A stretch of 64,000 bases of DNA from Imbricaverruca yamaguchii (lineage: Eukaryota; Arthropoda; Thecostraca; Neoverrucidae), in NCBI GenBank assembly GCA_034440575.1, contig JAOTOL010001634.1, positions 2,539,501 to 2,603,500 on the forward strand. The letters run 5' to 3'. Below are positions 44,708 through 54,353 of the stretch, piece after piece. A model generated the notes under the pieces. It worked only from the letters and a program-made list of their open reading frames with translations. It did not search any database and had not been told where the DNA came from. A program made the translations under genes and the position numbers. Numbering within the stretch: the stretch's first letter is position 1; every line of letters starts with the position of its first letter.

Positions 44708-47700
44708 GTCAGCCGGGTGGAGGTCACGGCAGTGATGGCAGGTCACTACCATGACCTCCATGGTAGTGACCTGTTTTTGACGGTACATTTCACTACCGTG
44801 ACCTCCACGGTGGTGACGTGTTAGTGACAATGGTTCTGCATGTCAGTCCGGGCTGGAATTGTAATTATTACTCGATTATACTCGATATAGGTATGTTAGG
44901 TTTAGCTGGCAAAGAAAGTTGACTAATGCTATTTTTGGTCATGCCACTTGCTAGGCCTACTTTTTACCATTTAAAGTGCCTATGAACTGGCCAGGAATCA
45001 AGTTTCATTCACAGGAGAACGTTGTGCATTTGTCAGCCTACTGGTAGTAATACTTACAAAGAGCATTATGCCAGATTTTAGTTGCTATAATAACCGTATT
45101 CTGTGGTTATTATAGTCCAATTCTCGCGCGCATGATCCAGTAAATTCCACTTCCTGGATGTCGAAATCTTGCTGGTCTGGTTGCTTCAAGCTGGCGTAAG
45201 TGAATTGCGACGAAATCCTGCCTTACCCCCTGAAATGAAACGCTGGCTTAGCTTCTCGAAAGGGAAGTTTCAGGTCATCAGTTGTCCTACGGAATCTTCT
45301 TATGTTTTTGTATCTTATTGTTATTATTCCTATTGATCCATCTTAATACCTACACATAGTAGATGTTTAGTGCGAGCTCGTTTTAGTGTCAATAAGTTGT
45401 TTTAGTATCGGCAAATCATTTTTTAGCACTTATACAACATGCCGCCAGCGGCGGCGGATTCAAGTTTGCCACGTAGGTCAATACAACACGACGATAATGC
45501 TACACCTATGCGCTTTTTTGTCACTTGTGTGTCACGTTTTTTTCGTGTTTTTTTTTCGGCATGGGAGACGATAGTACGTTCGGAGACCAATTTCACTAAC
45601 ATCGCAAACGGTGTGGTCACGGCGAATTTGGTGTGAATACACGTTTAGGTAATCTTGTGTTATTATATTTTATTTAATATGATGCATTGATTAATTGTAT
45701 GTAATCATATTCAATATTTAGGTCATCAACAGCTGACTGGCAGTCAGCTGACAGTGGCTTAAACACCTGGCTGATATGAACAATGTGTGAGGGGTAATAC
45801 TTCAAGTTTGCCTAATTGTGCATTCACACCAAATTCGTTGTGAATACAGAGCTTGTGATGTAAGTGAAATTGGCCTCTGGTTGTTTTGCGACACTTTTCC
45901 ATCAGACTATTTTTGCTATCTTTTTTGGCATGCCACTCCTGCTAAGTTATGCATGACATTTCTTTGTAGGCATTTGCCTTCCGCTCCACAATGGCACATG
46001 TGCGAGATTTGTCTACCAGATGGGCACTGCGGTGGAGTTAGCTCTGATTTAGTCAGTTCGTCTGATAGTGGAATCCAGGAAATACTCAGCAGTACCTGTT
46101 ATTCTCTTAAAATGCTACTCTTCAAATGCCTTGCAAGTGTTTCATTTGTGTAGGGAATGCGCATGTATCTAATATTATTGTTGAAATTTGTACAAGGCGA
46201 GATACAAAAATCATAAAAAATTGAACCATAATACCAATATACATGTACCTTCCCGATATAAATGAACACTGGTATTTCGGATTCAGGGAATTTTATGAGG
46301 ATCAAAGACAGCGCTGAATGTTTCCTGGGTGAGTGTTCCCATCGTAAAGCTAACCCCACCAAAGTGCCCATCTGATAAGCACATTTGGCATGCATGTCAT
46401 GGAAGGTGTACCTACAAAGAAATGTCATACATCAATTAACATGTATGAGCGAGCGACCGATTCGCTGCCGTCCCGATGAACACCTTGGAGATATCCGCCA
46501 ACAAAACCTTGATACTTCTCTAGTGGAACTTGTCATTAGAGAACACATTAAGACACTTTTGTGTTCGCGGTAGTGCTGAGGTGCAAAATGATGAATATAT
46601 TAACACTCGTGATTTGAAACCCAGTCTTCATACCATGATCGGCTCTAGGCTACAAGTGGTTAAGCTTGTTTTTTTGTAGCACGCGCATGACTGAAGTAGC
46701 AGTTGGGAAGCAGTACGCATATGTAGATGCTATTGTATGTGATGGTTGTGTTGTGTGGGGAACTGCGGTGAGATGAGGGTGAGGAGTATTGGGTTTTCCA
46801 GTGCATGATGGACGCTTGACGGGGGTCGATGATTTGTATGCGATGAAAGGGTGTTGCCTTATCAGTCGCGATCTTTTTCATGAAAAACGTGCTTTCATGT
46901 CGCGATGCACTTTGTTTGTGCTACGATACTTTAAAAGGAAAAGAGAAGAGAAGATTGCTCACACCTGTCTGCATCAGTTGAGCTCGTCAATTGGAATGCA
47001 ATCGATTGGTTGTGGACCTCCGCTCTTGCATTTTGACACGGTCTTGGTGGGGCGGGGATGGCCGAGTGGTTAAGGTGTTGGGCTCTGGGTACCAAAAGTC
47101 CCGGGTTCGACACTCGCGCCGCTTGGGACATTTCCCAATCCCGCGGCCCACCGGCGAAACAGTGTGGGCGGCGTCATAAGCCGTGAATGTGCATAAGGTG
47201 CGTCGTGAACCACCCAATAAACAATGAATAAACGACACGGTCTTGGCGGCCTTTGTGTGAATGTGTGAATGGAAGTGATTGCGGTTTTGCGATTTATTCG
47301 ATGAGTGATTGCGGTTTTCATCCGAGCGGTATTTTATCATGTAGCAGAAATCCAAAAGTATTACTTGAACTAAGGATGGCTTCGGACGAAACTATTTTAA
47401 TTTTACTATGGTCCCTTTCTATCCCACAATTACGCAGTATAGCCAGGAACATACGCCCACGGAGGTTCACTTGGCCACCTGCTTCTCTAGTAGGCAGTTA
47501 AGAAATTGGGGATCACAAAGGTAGTCTCCATCCCATCATTTTGACAGGGGACCAACTGGACACGCCCTCTGATCCCCACCCCCTAGGCTGATGCCCCTGC
47601 ATGAGCCACGTTTGTCCAGTTATTCTGCACCATAATTTTACGCTTTGACCCAAGAAATTAATAATAAATAATTGGAGCACAGCATAACATATTCAAAGGC

Positions 47701-50700
47701 GTAAAGCCTAGCGGAGCATTCGCAAAATATCCTGCTCGGTGACTGACAGCAAAATGCAGTGTTCCGCCGCCAAGGGGTCAACATCCAGAGCGAACAAAGC
47801 AGTTACATGTCAAGCTATGGCTATCAGCAAAGTTCAGACCCTGTTTCGAATAGTTGGCAATAACAACAAACGGGGATTTTTCCTTCCATCGACTCTACAC
47901 CAAGGAAGAAAGTGTCATGCCGCTCGTGATGGCTTCAGCGACTGTTTATGGTATAAGCTATCTATTTTGGGCCGTATAGTTATGCTTGAATGTTCAGGTT
48001 CGAATGATGCACCCAACGTGAGAAATGTGTGGATATTTTATGTTCAATTACAAGTGCTAGCATCTTTATACATACGAACCATGCAATTTACTATTTGTGT
48101 ATATTGTATTCCTTATAGATGTTTCGAAAGGGACAGGGACAATGCACATGCGAGAAGCTGTGGTGCATTTATTCACGCGGTAAAATCGGTAGAATACATG
48201 ACGAGAGCGCATTCTACTGGTAGGGTCTTGGGTTTCGTGAGAATAAGTCACTGCCTTTCGGGATTCTCGTGTGTGTGTGTGTGTGTGTCTGTGTGTTTAT
48301 CAGCCTGCCACTGTTTGGTAATGTCGGCTGTTCTGGATTCTCAACTTTTACGCACATATACGCTCTATCCCGCGCACGCGCATGCACACGCACACGTGCA
48401 CGCGCAGGCGCAGGCGGGGTGGTGCTGTGGCCATGAACGATGTGGTACTGCCCTACCTCACCGCCTGTCTGTCGCGGCGGTGTGGTACAGCCATGACCCC
48501 AGCACCTCTGCAGGTGCTCGAGTGGTCACCAGACTCGACCTACCTGCTCACCGCCTGTCTGTCGCGGCGATGTGGTACAGCCATGACCCCAGCACCTCTG
48601 CAGGTGCTCGAGTGGTCACCAGACTCGACCTACCTGCTCACCGCCTGTCTGTCGCGGCGCTGTGGTACAGCCATGACCCCACAGACCTACCTCTCACAGG
48701 TGCTCGAGTGGTCACCAGACTCGACCTACCTCCTCACCGCCTGTCTGTCGCCGGCACCTCCACAGGTGCTCGAGTGGTCACCAGACTCGACCTACCTGCT
48801 CACCGCCTGTCTGTCGCGGCGCTGTGGTACAGCCATGACCCCAGCACCTCTGCAGGTGCTCGAGTGGTCACCAGACTCGACCTACCTCCTCACCGCCTGT
48901 CTGTCGCGGCGATGTGGTACAGCCATGACCCCAGCACCTCTGCAGGTGCTCGAGTGGTCACCAGACTCGACCTACCTGCTCACCGCCTGTCTGTCGCGGC
49001 GGTGTGGTACAGCCCTACCTCACCGCCTGTCTGTCGCGGCGGTGTGGTACAGCCCTACCTCACCGCCTGTCTGTCGCGGCGGTGTGGTACAGCCATGACC
49101 CCAGCACCTCTGCAGGTGCTCGAGTGGTCACCAGACTCGACCTACCTGCTCACCGCCTGTCTGTCGCGGCGCGCCGTCCAGCTGTGGAGCATCGACGACG
49201 CCGACTGGCGGTGCCGCATCGACGAGGCCGACATCGGACTGGCGGCGGCGCGCTGGGCGCCCTCCTCCCGACACGTGCTCACCATCAGTGAGCTCAGCGT
49301 ATGAGTACTCACCGACCAGCCATGCGTGAGCCGCCCTCCTCCCGACACGTGCTCGACCTCAGGTGAGCTCATGCGTGCCCGAAGTGCTCACTCACTGGCC
49401 AGCCGTGCGTGGGTCGCCCACCACTGGCCAGCCATGCGTGAGCCGCCCTCCTCCCGACACGTGCTCACCATCAGCGAGCTCAGTGTGAGTACTCACTGGC
49501 CAGCCATGCGTGGGCCGCCCTCCTCCCGACACGTGCTCACCATCAGTGAGCTCAGCGTGAGTACTCACCGACCAGCCATGCGTGGGCCGCCCTCCTCCCG
49601 ACACGTGCTCACCATCAGTGAGCTCAGCGTGAGTACTCACTGGCCAGCCATGCGTGGGCCGCCCTCCTCCCGACACGTGCTCACCATCAGTGAGCTCAGT
49701 GTGAGTACTCACCGGCCAGCCATGCCTGGGCCGCCCACCACCGACCAGCCATGCGTGGGCCGCCCTCCTCCCGACACGTGCTCACCATCAGCGAGCTCAG
49801 CGTGAGTACTCACTGGCCAGCCATGCGTGGGCCGCCCTCCTCCCGACACGTGCTCACCATCAGCGAGCTCAGTGTGAGTACTCACTGGCCAGCCATGCGT
49901 GGGCCGCCCTCCTCCCGACACGTGCTCACCATCAGTGAGCTCAGTGTGAGTACTCACTGGCCAGCCATGCGTGGGCCGCCCTCCTCCCGACACGTGCTCA
50001 CCATCAGCGAGCTCAGTGTGAGTACTCACTGGCCAGCCATGCCGTGCGTGGCCGCCCTCCTCCCGACACGTGCTCACCATCAGTGAGTTCAGCGTGAGTA
50101 CTCACTGGCCAGCCGTGCGTGGGCCGCCCTCCTCCCGACACGTGCTCACCATCAGCGAGCTCAGTGTGAGTACTCACTGGCCAGCCGTGCGTGGGCCGCC
50201 CTCCTCCCGACACGTGCTCACCATCAGCGAGCTCAGTGTGAGTACTCACTGGCCAGCCATGCGTGGGCCGCCCTCCTCCCGACACGTGCTCACCATCAGC
50301 GAGCTCAGCGTGAGTACTCACCGACCAGCCATGCGTGAGCCGCCCTCCTCCCGACATGTGCTCACCATCAGCGAGCTCAGCGTGATGTGCTCACCGGCCA
50401 GCGATGCCAGCGGCCACTCACCGGCCAGCCATGCGTGGGCCGCCCTCCTCCCGACACGTGCTCACCATCAGCGAGCTCAGTGTGAGTGCTCACCTGGCCA
50501 GCCATGCGTGGGCCGCCCAACACTGCGTCGGCTGCCCGCCACTGGCGAACTTACCGTGCTGCTGCTCGTGAACGTTGTCGGTGTCACCTTTGCTGTTTGA
50601 GCTGTCGGTTGTGCCGTGTGTGCATGTTGTCGAAGTCACCGTGGCTGTTTTATCACTGTCGGATGTGCCGCATCCAGTAAGGCCCAGTTCACTGCAATGT

Positions 50701-51430
50701 CTGTGACGTGGCTGTGCTCAAAGTATGCGGTATGCTCGTGACCGTGTGGTCGCTGATTGACGTCACAATCTGTCGTCAGCTGCGCGTGACCGTGTGGTCG
50801 CTGATTGACGTCACGATCTGTCGTCAGCTGCGCGTGACCGTGTGGTCGCTGATTGACGTCACGATCTGTCGTCAGCTGCGCGTGACCGTGTGGTCGCTGA
50901 TTGACGTCACGATCTGTCGTCAGCTGCGCGTGACCGTGTGGTCGCTGATTGACGTCACAATCTGTCGTCAGCTGCGCGTGACCGTGTGGTCGCTGATTGA
51001 CGTCACGATCTGTCGTCAGCTGCGCGTGACCGTGTGGTCGCTGTTGACGTCGATCTGTCGTCAGCTGCGCGTGACCGTGTGGTCGCTGATTGACGTCGCA
51101 ATCTGTCGTCAGCTGCGCGTGACCGTGTGGTCGCTGATTGACGTCACGATCTGTCGTCAGCTGCGCTTGACCGTGTGGTCGCTGATTGACGTCACGATCT
51201 GTCGTCAGCTGCGCGTGACCGTGTGGTCGCTGGTTGACGTCACGATCTGTCGTCAGCTGCGCGTGACCGTGTGGTCGCTGGTGGACGAGGACGTGTGCTA
51301 CATCAAGTACGTGAAGGACCTGTCCGGCGTGCAGTTCAGCCCGGACGGCCACTACCTGGCCGTGGTCGAGCGGCGCTCCTGTACCGACCACGTGGGCCTG
51401 TTCAGCACGCGCGCCTGGCACCTGGTCAAG
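44558..51430 (+). CDS. WRAP73: WD repeat-containing protein WRAP73 (WDR8), 5' part, 3 exons
   Basis: WRAP73/WDR8 is a WD40 protein of the centrosome and spindle poles that works with SSX2IP and minus-end kinesin in spindle anchoring. Visible exons are 44558-44707, 49116-49298 and 51257-51430, all joined in phase 0, encoding the first 169 residues of an expected 450-460. The order matches the human protein closely: MEFSAPVRCGL with SPDGAHLA, TCLD-like CLDDPQ, VLEWSPDSTYLL, VQLWSIDDADWRCRIDEADI with GLAAARWAPSSRHVLTISEL, LRVTVWSLVDEDVCYIKYVK and QFSPDGHYLAVVERRSC. The next expected block (GIEWAPNG-like) is not in the remaining 12.5 kb, so later exons lie beyond the window or the locus is a fragment. 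The exon edges are embedded in tandem arrays (separate entries). Confidence 0.88.
44739..44815. other. Two tandem related hairpins just after WRAP73 exon 1
   Basis: 44739-44773: a perfect 15-bp stem starting CAGGTCACTACCATG around loop ACCTC. 44790-44815: a CACTACCGTG/CACGGTGGTG stem around the same ACCTC loop, one mismatch. An A-T pair of the first is a G-C pair in the second. Confidence 0.85.
45950..46433. repeat. Diverged inverted repeat (foldback), arms about 85-97 bp
   Basis: Left arm 45950-46046 and right arm 46349-46433 share GACATTTCTTTGTAGG, AGATGGGCACT and GGAGTTAGCT/GGGGTTAGCT in opposite orientation. The spacer is about 300 bp. A smaller outer pair (AATTTGGTGTGAATACA near 45,625; its inverse near 45,820) is nearby. 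Confidence 0.65.
47048..47233 (+). mobile_element. SINE family A, full length, 13-bp TSD
   Basis: Flanked by exact GACACGGTCTTGG (47035-47047 and 47234-47246). Head GGGGATGGCCGAGTGGTTAA, B-box GGGTTCGACAC, body CCCGCGGCCCACCGGCGAAA, tail CGTGAACCACCCAATAAAC. Confidence 0.95.
48440..49185 (+). repeat. WRAP73 array 2: acceptor edge of exon 2 in tandem
   Basis: Seven acceptors of the form (T/A)(G/C)CAG|GTGCTCGAGTGG, each followed by the first 19-20 exon-2 codons (VLEWSPDSTYLLTACLS) and then intronic GTGGTACAGCCATGACCCC. Start-to-start distances are 90, 96, 66, 90 and 90 bp, all multiples of three. The last interval is 170 bp because of two 40-bp part-units. The copy at 49116 continues into the true exon. 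Confidence 0.92.
49116..49298 (+). CDS. WRAP73: WRAP73 exon 2
   Basis: 61 codons, acceptor CTCTGCAG|GTG, donor CTCAGC|GTATGAGT, phase 0-0. Encodes VLEWSPDSTYLL through SRHVLTISELS. Only this copy of the edge leads into the unique part (AVQLWSIDDADW...). Reading past the donor meets TGA within two codons. Confidence 0.9.
49262..50500 (+). repeat. WRAP73 array 3: donor edge of exon 2, 16 copies
   Basis: 72-bp unit (a few length variants) made of the last 40 bp or so of exon 2 (CCTCCTCCCGACACGTGCTC then ACCATCAGCGAGCTCAG) plus about 30 bp of intron (GTGAGTACTCACTGGCCAGC). Each regular copy keeps a strong GTGAGT donor. The frame reads PPSSRHVLTISELSVSTHWP then AMRG per unit. The true exon end is the first copy. 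Confidence 0.93.
50501..50737. other. Unique WRAP73 intron 2 sequence between arrays 3 and 4
   Basis: About 240 bp with imperfect GTCGGTGTCACC/GTCGAAGTCACC-like echoes. No other feature. Confidence 0.5.
50738..51256 (+). repeat. WRAP73 array 4: acceptor edge of exon 3, 11 copies before the true exon
   Basis: 48-bp unit (one of 45 bp) reading LRVTVWSLIDVTICRQ. It comprises the first 8-10 codons of exon 3 plus the intronic acceptor TCTGTCGTCAG. With the true exon there are 12 copies. All units are multiples of three and the frame is open from about 50,708 through exon 3. Confidence 0.93.
51257..51430 (+). CDS. WRAP73: WRAP73 exon 3
   Basis: 58 codons, acceptor CTGTCGTCAG|CTG, donor GTCAAG|GTCGGT, phase 0-0. 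Encodes LRVTVWSLVDEDVCYIKYVK through GLFSTRAWHLVK. The donor is weak, and the phrase GGTCAAGGTCGG recurs twice downstream (about 51,484 and 51,540). Confidence 0.87.
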
Positions 51431-51710
51431 GTCGGTCAGACGGTCACTGCTCACTGAATAGCCATGCCTGCCGATCGGGCTGGGTCAAGGTCGGTGGGGC
51501 GGGACCGGAGCGTTGTCCAATGGTTGGATGTTCGGGCCCGGTCAAGGTCGGCGGGGCCGTGACCGAATGCTGGGAATGCTGACAGTCCGCCAGGTAAGAG
51601 GAAAACAATTCGGGTCGGCGCCCCAGCCAACTGAGCCGCACGGAGCAGATGAAGGAAGTCCTTCTGCCCCACCCCACACCAAAACCCCAAACAAACCAAA
51701 CCTAAAATAC

Positions 51711-52065
51711 TAAAAAAAAAATAAAAAATAAATCAAAAAAAAAACAAAACACTACTAAATAAAAAAAATAAGTAGGGATGTTTTTTTTTGGTTTGGTTGG
51801 GTGGAGTGAATGAATGAAATCAATTAATTTTGTTTGGTTGGTTCGAGAAAACCCCTTTTTAATTAAAAAAGAAAAAAAAGGAAAAAAAAAAAAAAAAAAA
51901 AGAAAAAAGAAGGGGCCCAACACGAAACCAAAAAAAACCTAAAAAAAAAAACTTATTTAAATTAAATAAAAAAAAAAAATTAATTAAAAATTTAAATAAA
52001 ATATTTATTGGAATTTGGTTTTTAATGAGAATTAGGATTAAAAGTAAAAAGAAAAAAGCTTGTTG
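51711..52065. other. Anomalous A/T homopolymer tract, possible assembly error
   Basis: About 350 bp dominated by runs of A (up to about 20) and T with odd interruptions, unlike any neighbouring AT-rich DNA. It is not a simple poly(A) tail, since it continues on both sides of TTTGGTTTGG segments. Confidence 0.6.
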
Positions 52066-52071
52066 CGTGAA

Positions 52072-52320
52072 CCCTGGCCCCACCATCCGATCTATGAACT
52101 CCAGTTCAACGGCAGAATTTAGACCGAAAGTTTAACGTGCCGTCAGTGCACCGACACGGCCGCCAGGTAGCTGGTCCCCGGCCTTATCGGGCCAGCTGCC
52201 AACCGACACTCCCGGCCGGGGGCTAAATGCGAGCGCGAGAAACGACTCGAACCCTGTGTTGCCAGTACAGGGGAGACCAGTGCAGGCCAGCGCTCTAACC
52301 AACTGAGCTTCCGGGGCGGC
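52072..52320 (-). mobile_element. SINE family D, tRNA-like head
   Basis: The minus-strand head GAAGCTCAGTTGGTTAGAGC is a canonical A-box/D-arm and GGGTTCGAGTC a B-box. The spacing between them is longer than in a tRNA and no acceptor stem closes, so it is not a tRNA gene. The body is GC-rich and ends near GGTGGGGCCAGGGTTCA, which also occurs at 43.49 kb. Confidence 0.75.
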
Positions 52321-52807
52321 AAACCGCCCTAGTTGACCCGCCCTAGTTGTTCACTGCGCCAAAATGAGTTTTCTCAGTGTTTCGGTCACTGCTGTACAAC
52401 TAGCGCCGAGATCCGTAGAGCGTGTGGCGTCATCGCACTCACTGCTGATTAGATGCCGGTTAACCGTCGCCGGGCAAGAGGTGCGGTGGGGTTCGATAGC
52501 CCCCCATTCATATTTGGGGGTTTCATATCGTTGTTCCGTGTCAATGACCGAATTTGTAGATACAGATGCACTACATTTTCAGTGGTTAAATATGTTCCAT
52601 CTGTTACGCCCATTTTGTATAAAGTGTAGGTCCAAGTCAGCAAAAGTCGTTGACCTTGGACCAGTAAAGGTGAGTGATGTTTAAAATGCCGCCTGTTGGA
52701 ATAGTTACAACAGATAATCACCGAACTCAAGTCATGCTATACTGTCATCAAGACCAAACAATCTCATATCTGAAAATGCCAGTTATCATTATGCCAATTC
52801 AGAATTA

Positions 52808-53625
52808 ACCCTTCCTGTCTCGGGGGGTCTTCAACCGCCCCCCTCAGGTTTTTTCGCGGATAGCAGACGAACGGCGCGCAGCAGCGCGCCCAAATTTGGC
52901 ATACATTTTCACACATCAATTTCACATGCTGATTCAAAAATTTTAGGTCAGGTCATCTAAGGTCAACGAGTTAGTCAAGGTCAAGTGAGGTCACCTCCAA
53001 GCTAAGTTCAACCAGTCGTCACGCTTTAACGGATACAGATATTTTAATTAAACTTTCAGCGTTTGCTTATCTTTGCGGATGCAACAAAACGTACGAGTGG
53101 AATTTTTCATTTTTTCGTTTTTGACTACCTATACATTTTGCGTATTTGCCAAATTGTAGTTCAAATACAGGATTCTGGCTAAAGTAAGCATTTCTTATTA
53201 GGGAAAGTTGACTTCCAACAACGTCTGTTCGGTTTGTTCTATCCATTGGAAAATGAAAATTTAAGAAAACTTGAAAACTCAAAATTTTGAAATTTCAAAA
53301 AAAAATTGTGGGGGGGGGGGCAAAAATATATAGTCCATGTCGATTTCGCTGTCCTTTTCTCATTCCAAATATATTTTGTTTTTTCATATCTCCCCAAAAT
53401 GAACTCCCCAGAGTCAAAAACATAATGTAAGCTGTGAAAAGTCGTGAAAATCTAGCCCCACCGGTGACGTCACTTTGGGGGGAGTTGTTTTTGAAGGTGG
53501 ACCCTGACCCTACTCGTCGAGCGCGTTCCGATGACACCTCTTTCGTTTTCGTGCGACGCTTAGTTTGATTTTCAGAGGGGTCTTCAACCCCCTCCCCCAG
53601 GCATGGTGGAAGGATTTGACCGGAA
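52808..53625 (+). repeat. Long diverged dispersed repeat, copy 2
   Basis: Collinear with 22,455-23,220. Includes a G-run at about 53,310. Confidence 0.65.
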
Positions 53626-53639
53626 AGACGGCGCTGGTT

Positions 53640-54286
53640 AATGACCTGAGGTCAGGCCGATTTCCTTTTTTTATCGTATTATATTGGGAAAATAATTAAA
53701 TTTGGGATTTTTTTCACGCCGAAAATGATCACACAATGCGAGAATCATTCTCGGTTAACTTGTGTATCAAAGGCCAGTGGCATACGATCACATCACCATG
53801 TGTATTCTCCACAATGCCAACTTATACAGAATGTTGTTCGTCGCCAAGTGATTCTGGATTTTGTTTCAGCGCCGCCTATGTCGTAAAACATGACATTGGA
53901 TAGCTGGCAAATGACCTGAGACGATTTGGCCTCATAGGAGCTGACTTCATTTGACCTGATGTGACCTTTCCTTTGAAATAACTTTCCAAACAGTGTACAC
54001 TTAGGCGAAGGGTGAAGTTTTTGTCTTTGCAATTCATTCTTTGTCCCAGCTTGGCCAGAGGTGAGGCCACGAGATCAGAAGCTGTGGAGCTTACAAAGAT
54101 GTTTCAGGAACATATCAGTTCTCCTTGAAACACAATTTTGTTATATTTCAGAGATGATGTTCCAGAGGTATCCAACCTTGAATTCCTTAACCGAACCATA
54201 CTGCGAGACATGACCTGACCGTAGGATTTTCGGATATCAATCAGACACAGACATTTTTGCTTGAATGGTTATGTGGAAAAGACCCA

Positions 54287-54353
<67 letters not shown>

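Larger units (their letters stand above)
44830..48420. other. WRAP73 intron 1, apart from listed repeats
   Basis: No gene recognised. Open frames at 45.4-46.4 kb are short and overlap on both strands; two of them are opposite arms of an inverted repeat. A (TG)n run lies at 48,270-48,296. Confidence 0.5.

Noticed and set aside
43637..44830. 397-aa and 300-aa minus-strand ORFs with RPSVRHSPASA-type repeats
   Set aside because: Antisense to array 1 and WRAP73 exon 1. Frames stay open because the repeat is GC-rich and stop-poor, while the plus strand carries the recognisable WD40 start.
47048..47130. tRNA-Leu/Ser gene
   Set aside because: A and B boxes are present, but no closing acceptor stem or proper anticodon arm. 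It is the head of a TSD-flanked SINE. The same applies at 13,322, 21,592, 39,427, 52,320, 57,361 and 58,192.
47739..49304. 521-aa plus-strand ORF
   Set aside because: Only its last about 63 codons (exon 2 of WRAP73) are real coding sequence. The rest is intron and array read-through with no family resemblance.
48440..51256. CRISPR-like arrays
   Set aside because: Repeats are directly tandem without unique spacers, and the genome is eukaryotic.
49392..51454. Minus-strand ORFs over arrays 3 and 4 (106-272 aa)
   Set aside because: Shadows of units that are multiples of 3 bp. The conserved WD40 reading is on the plus strand.
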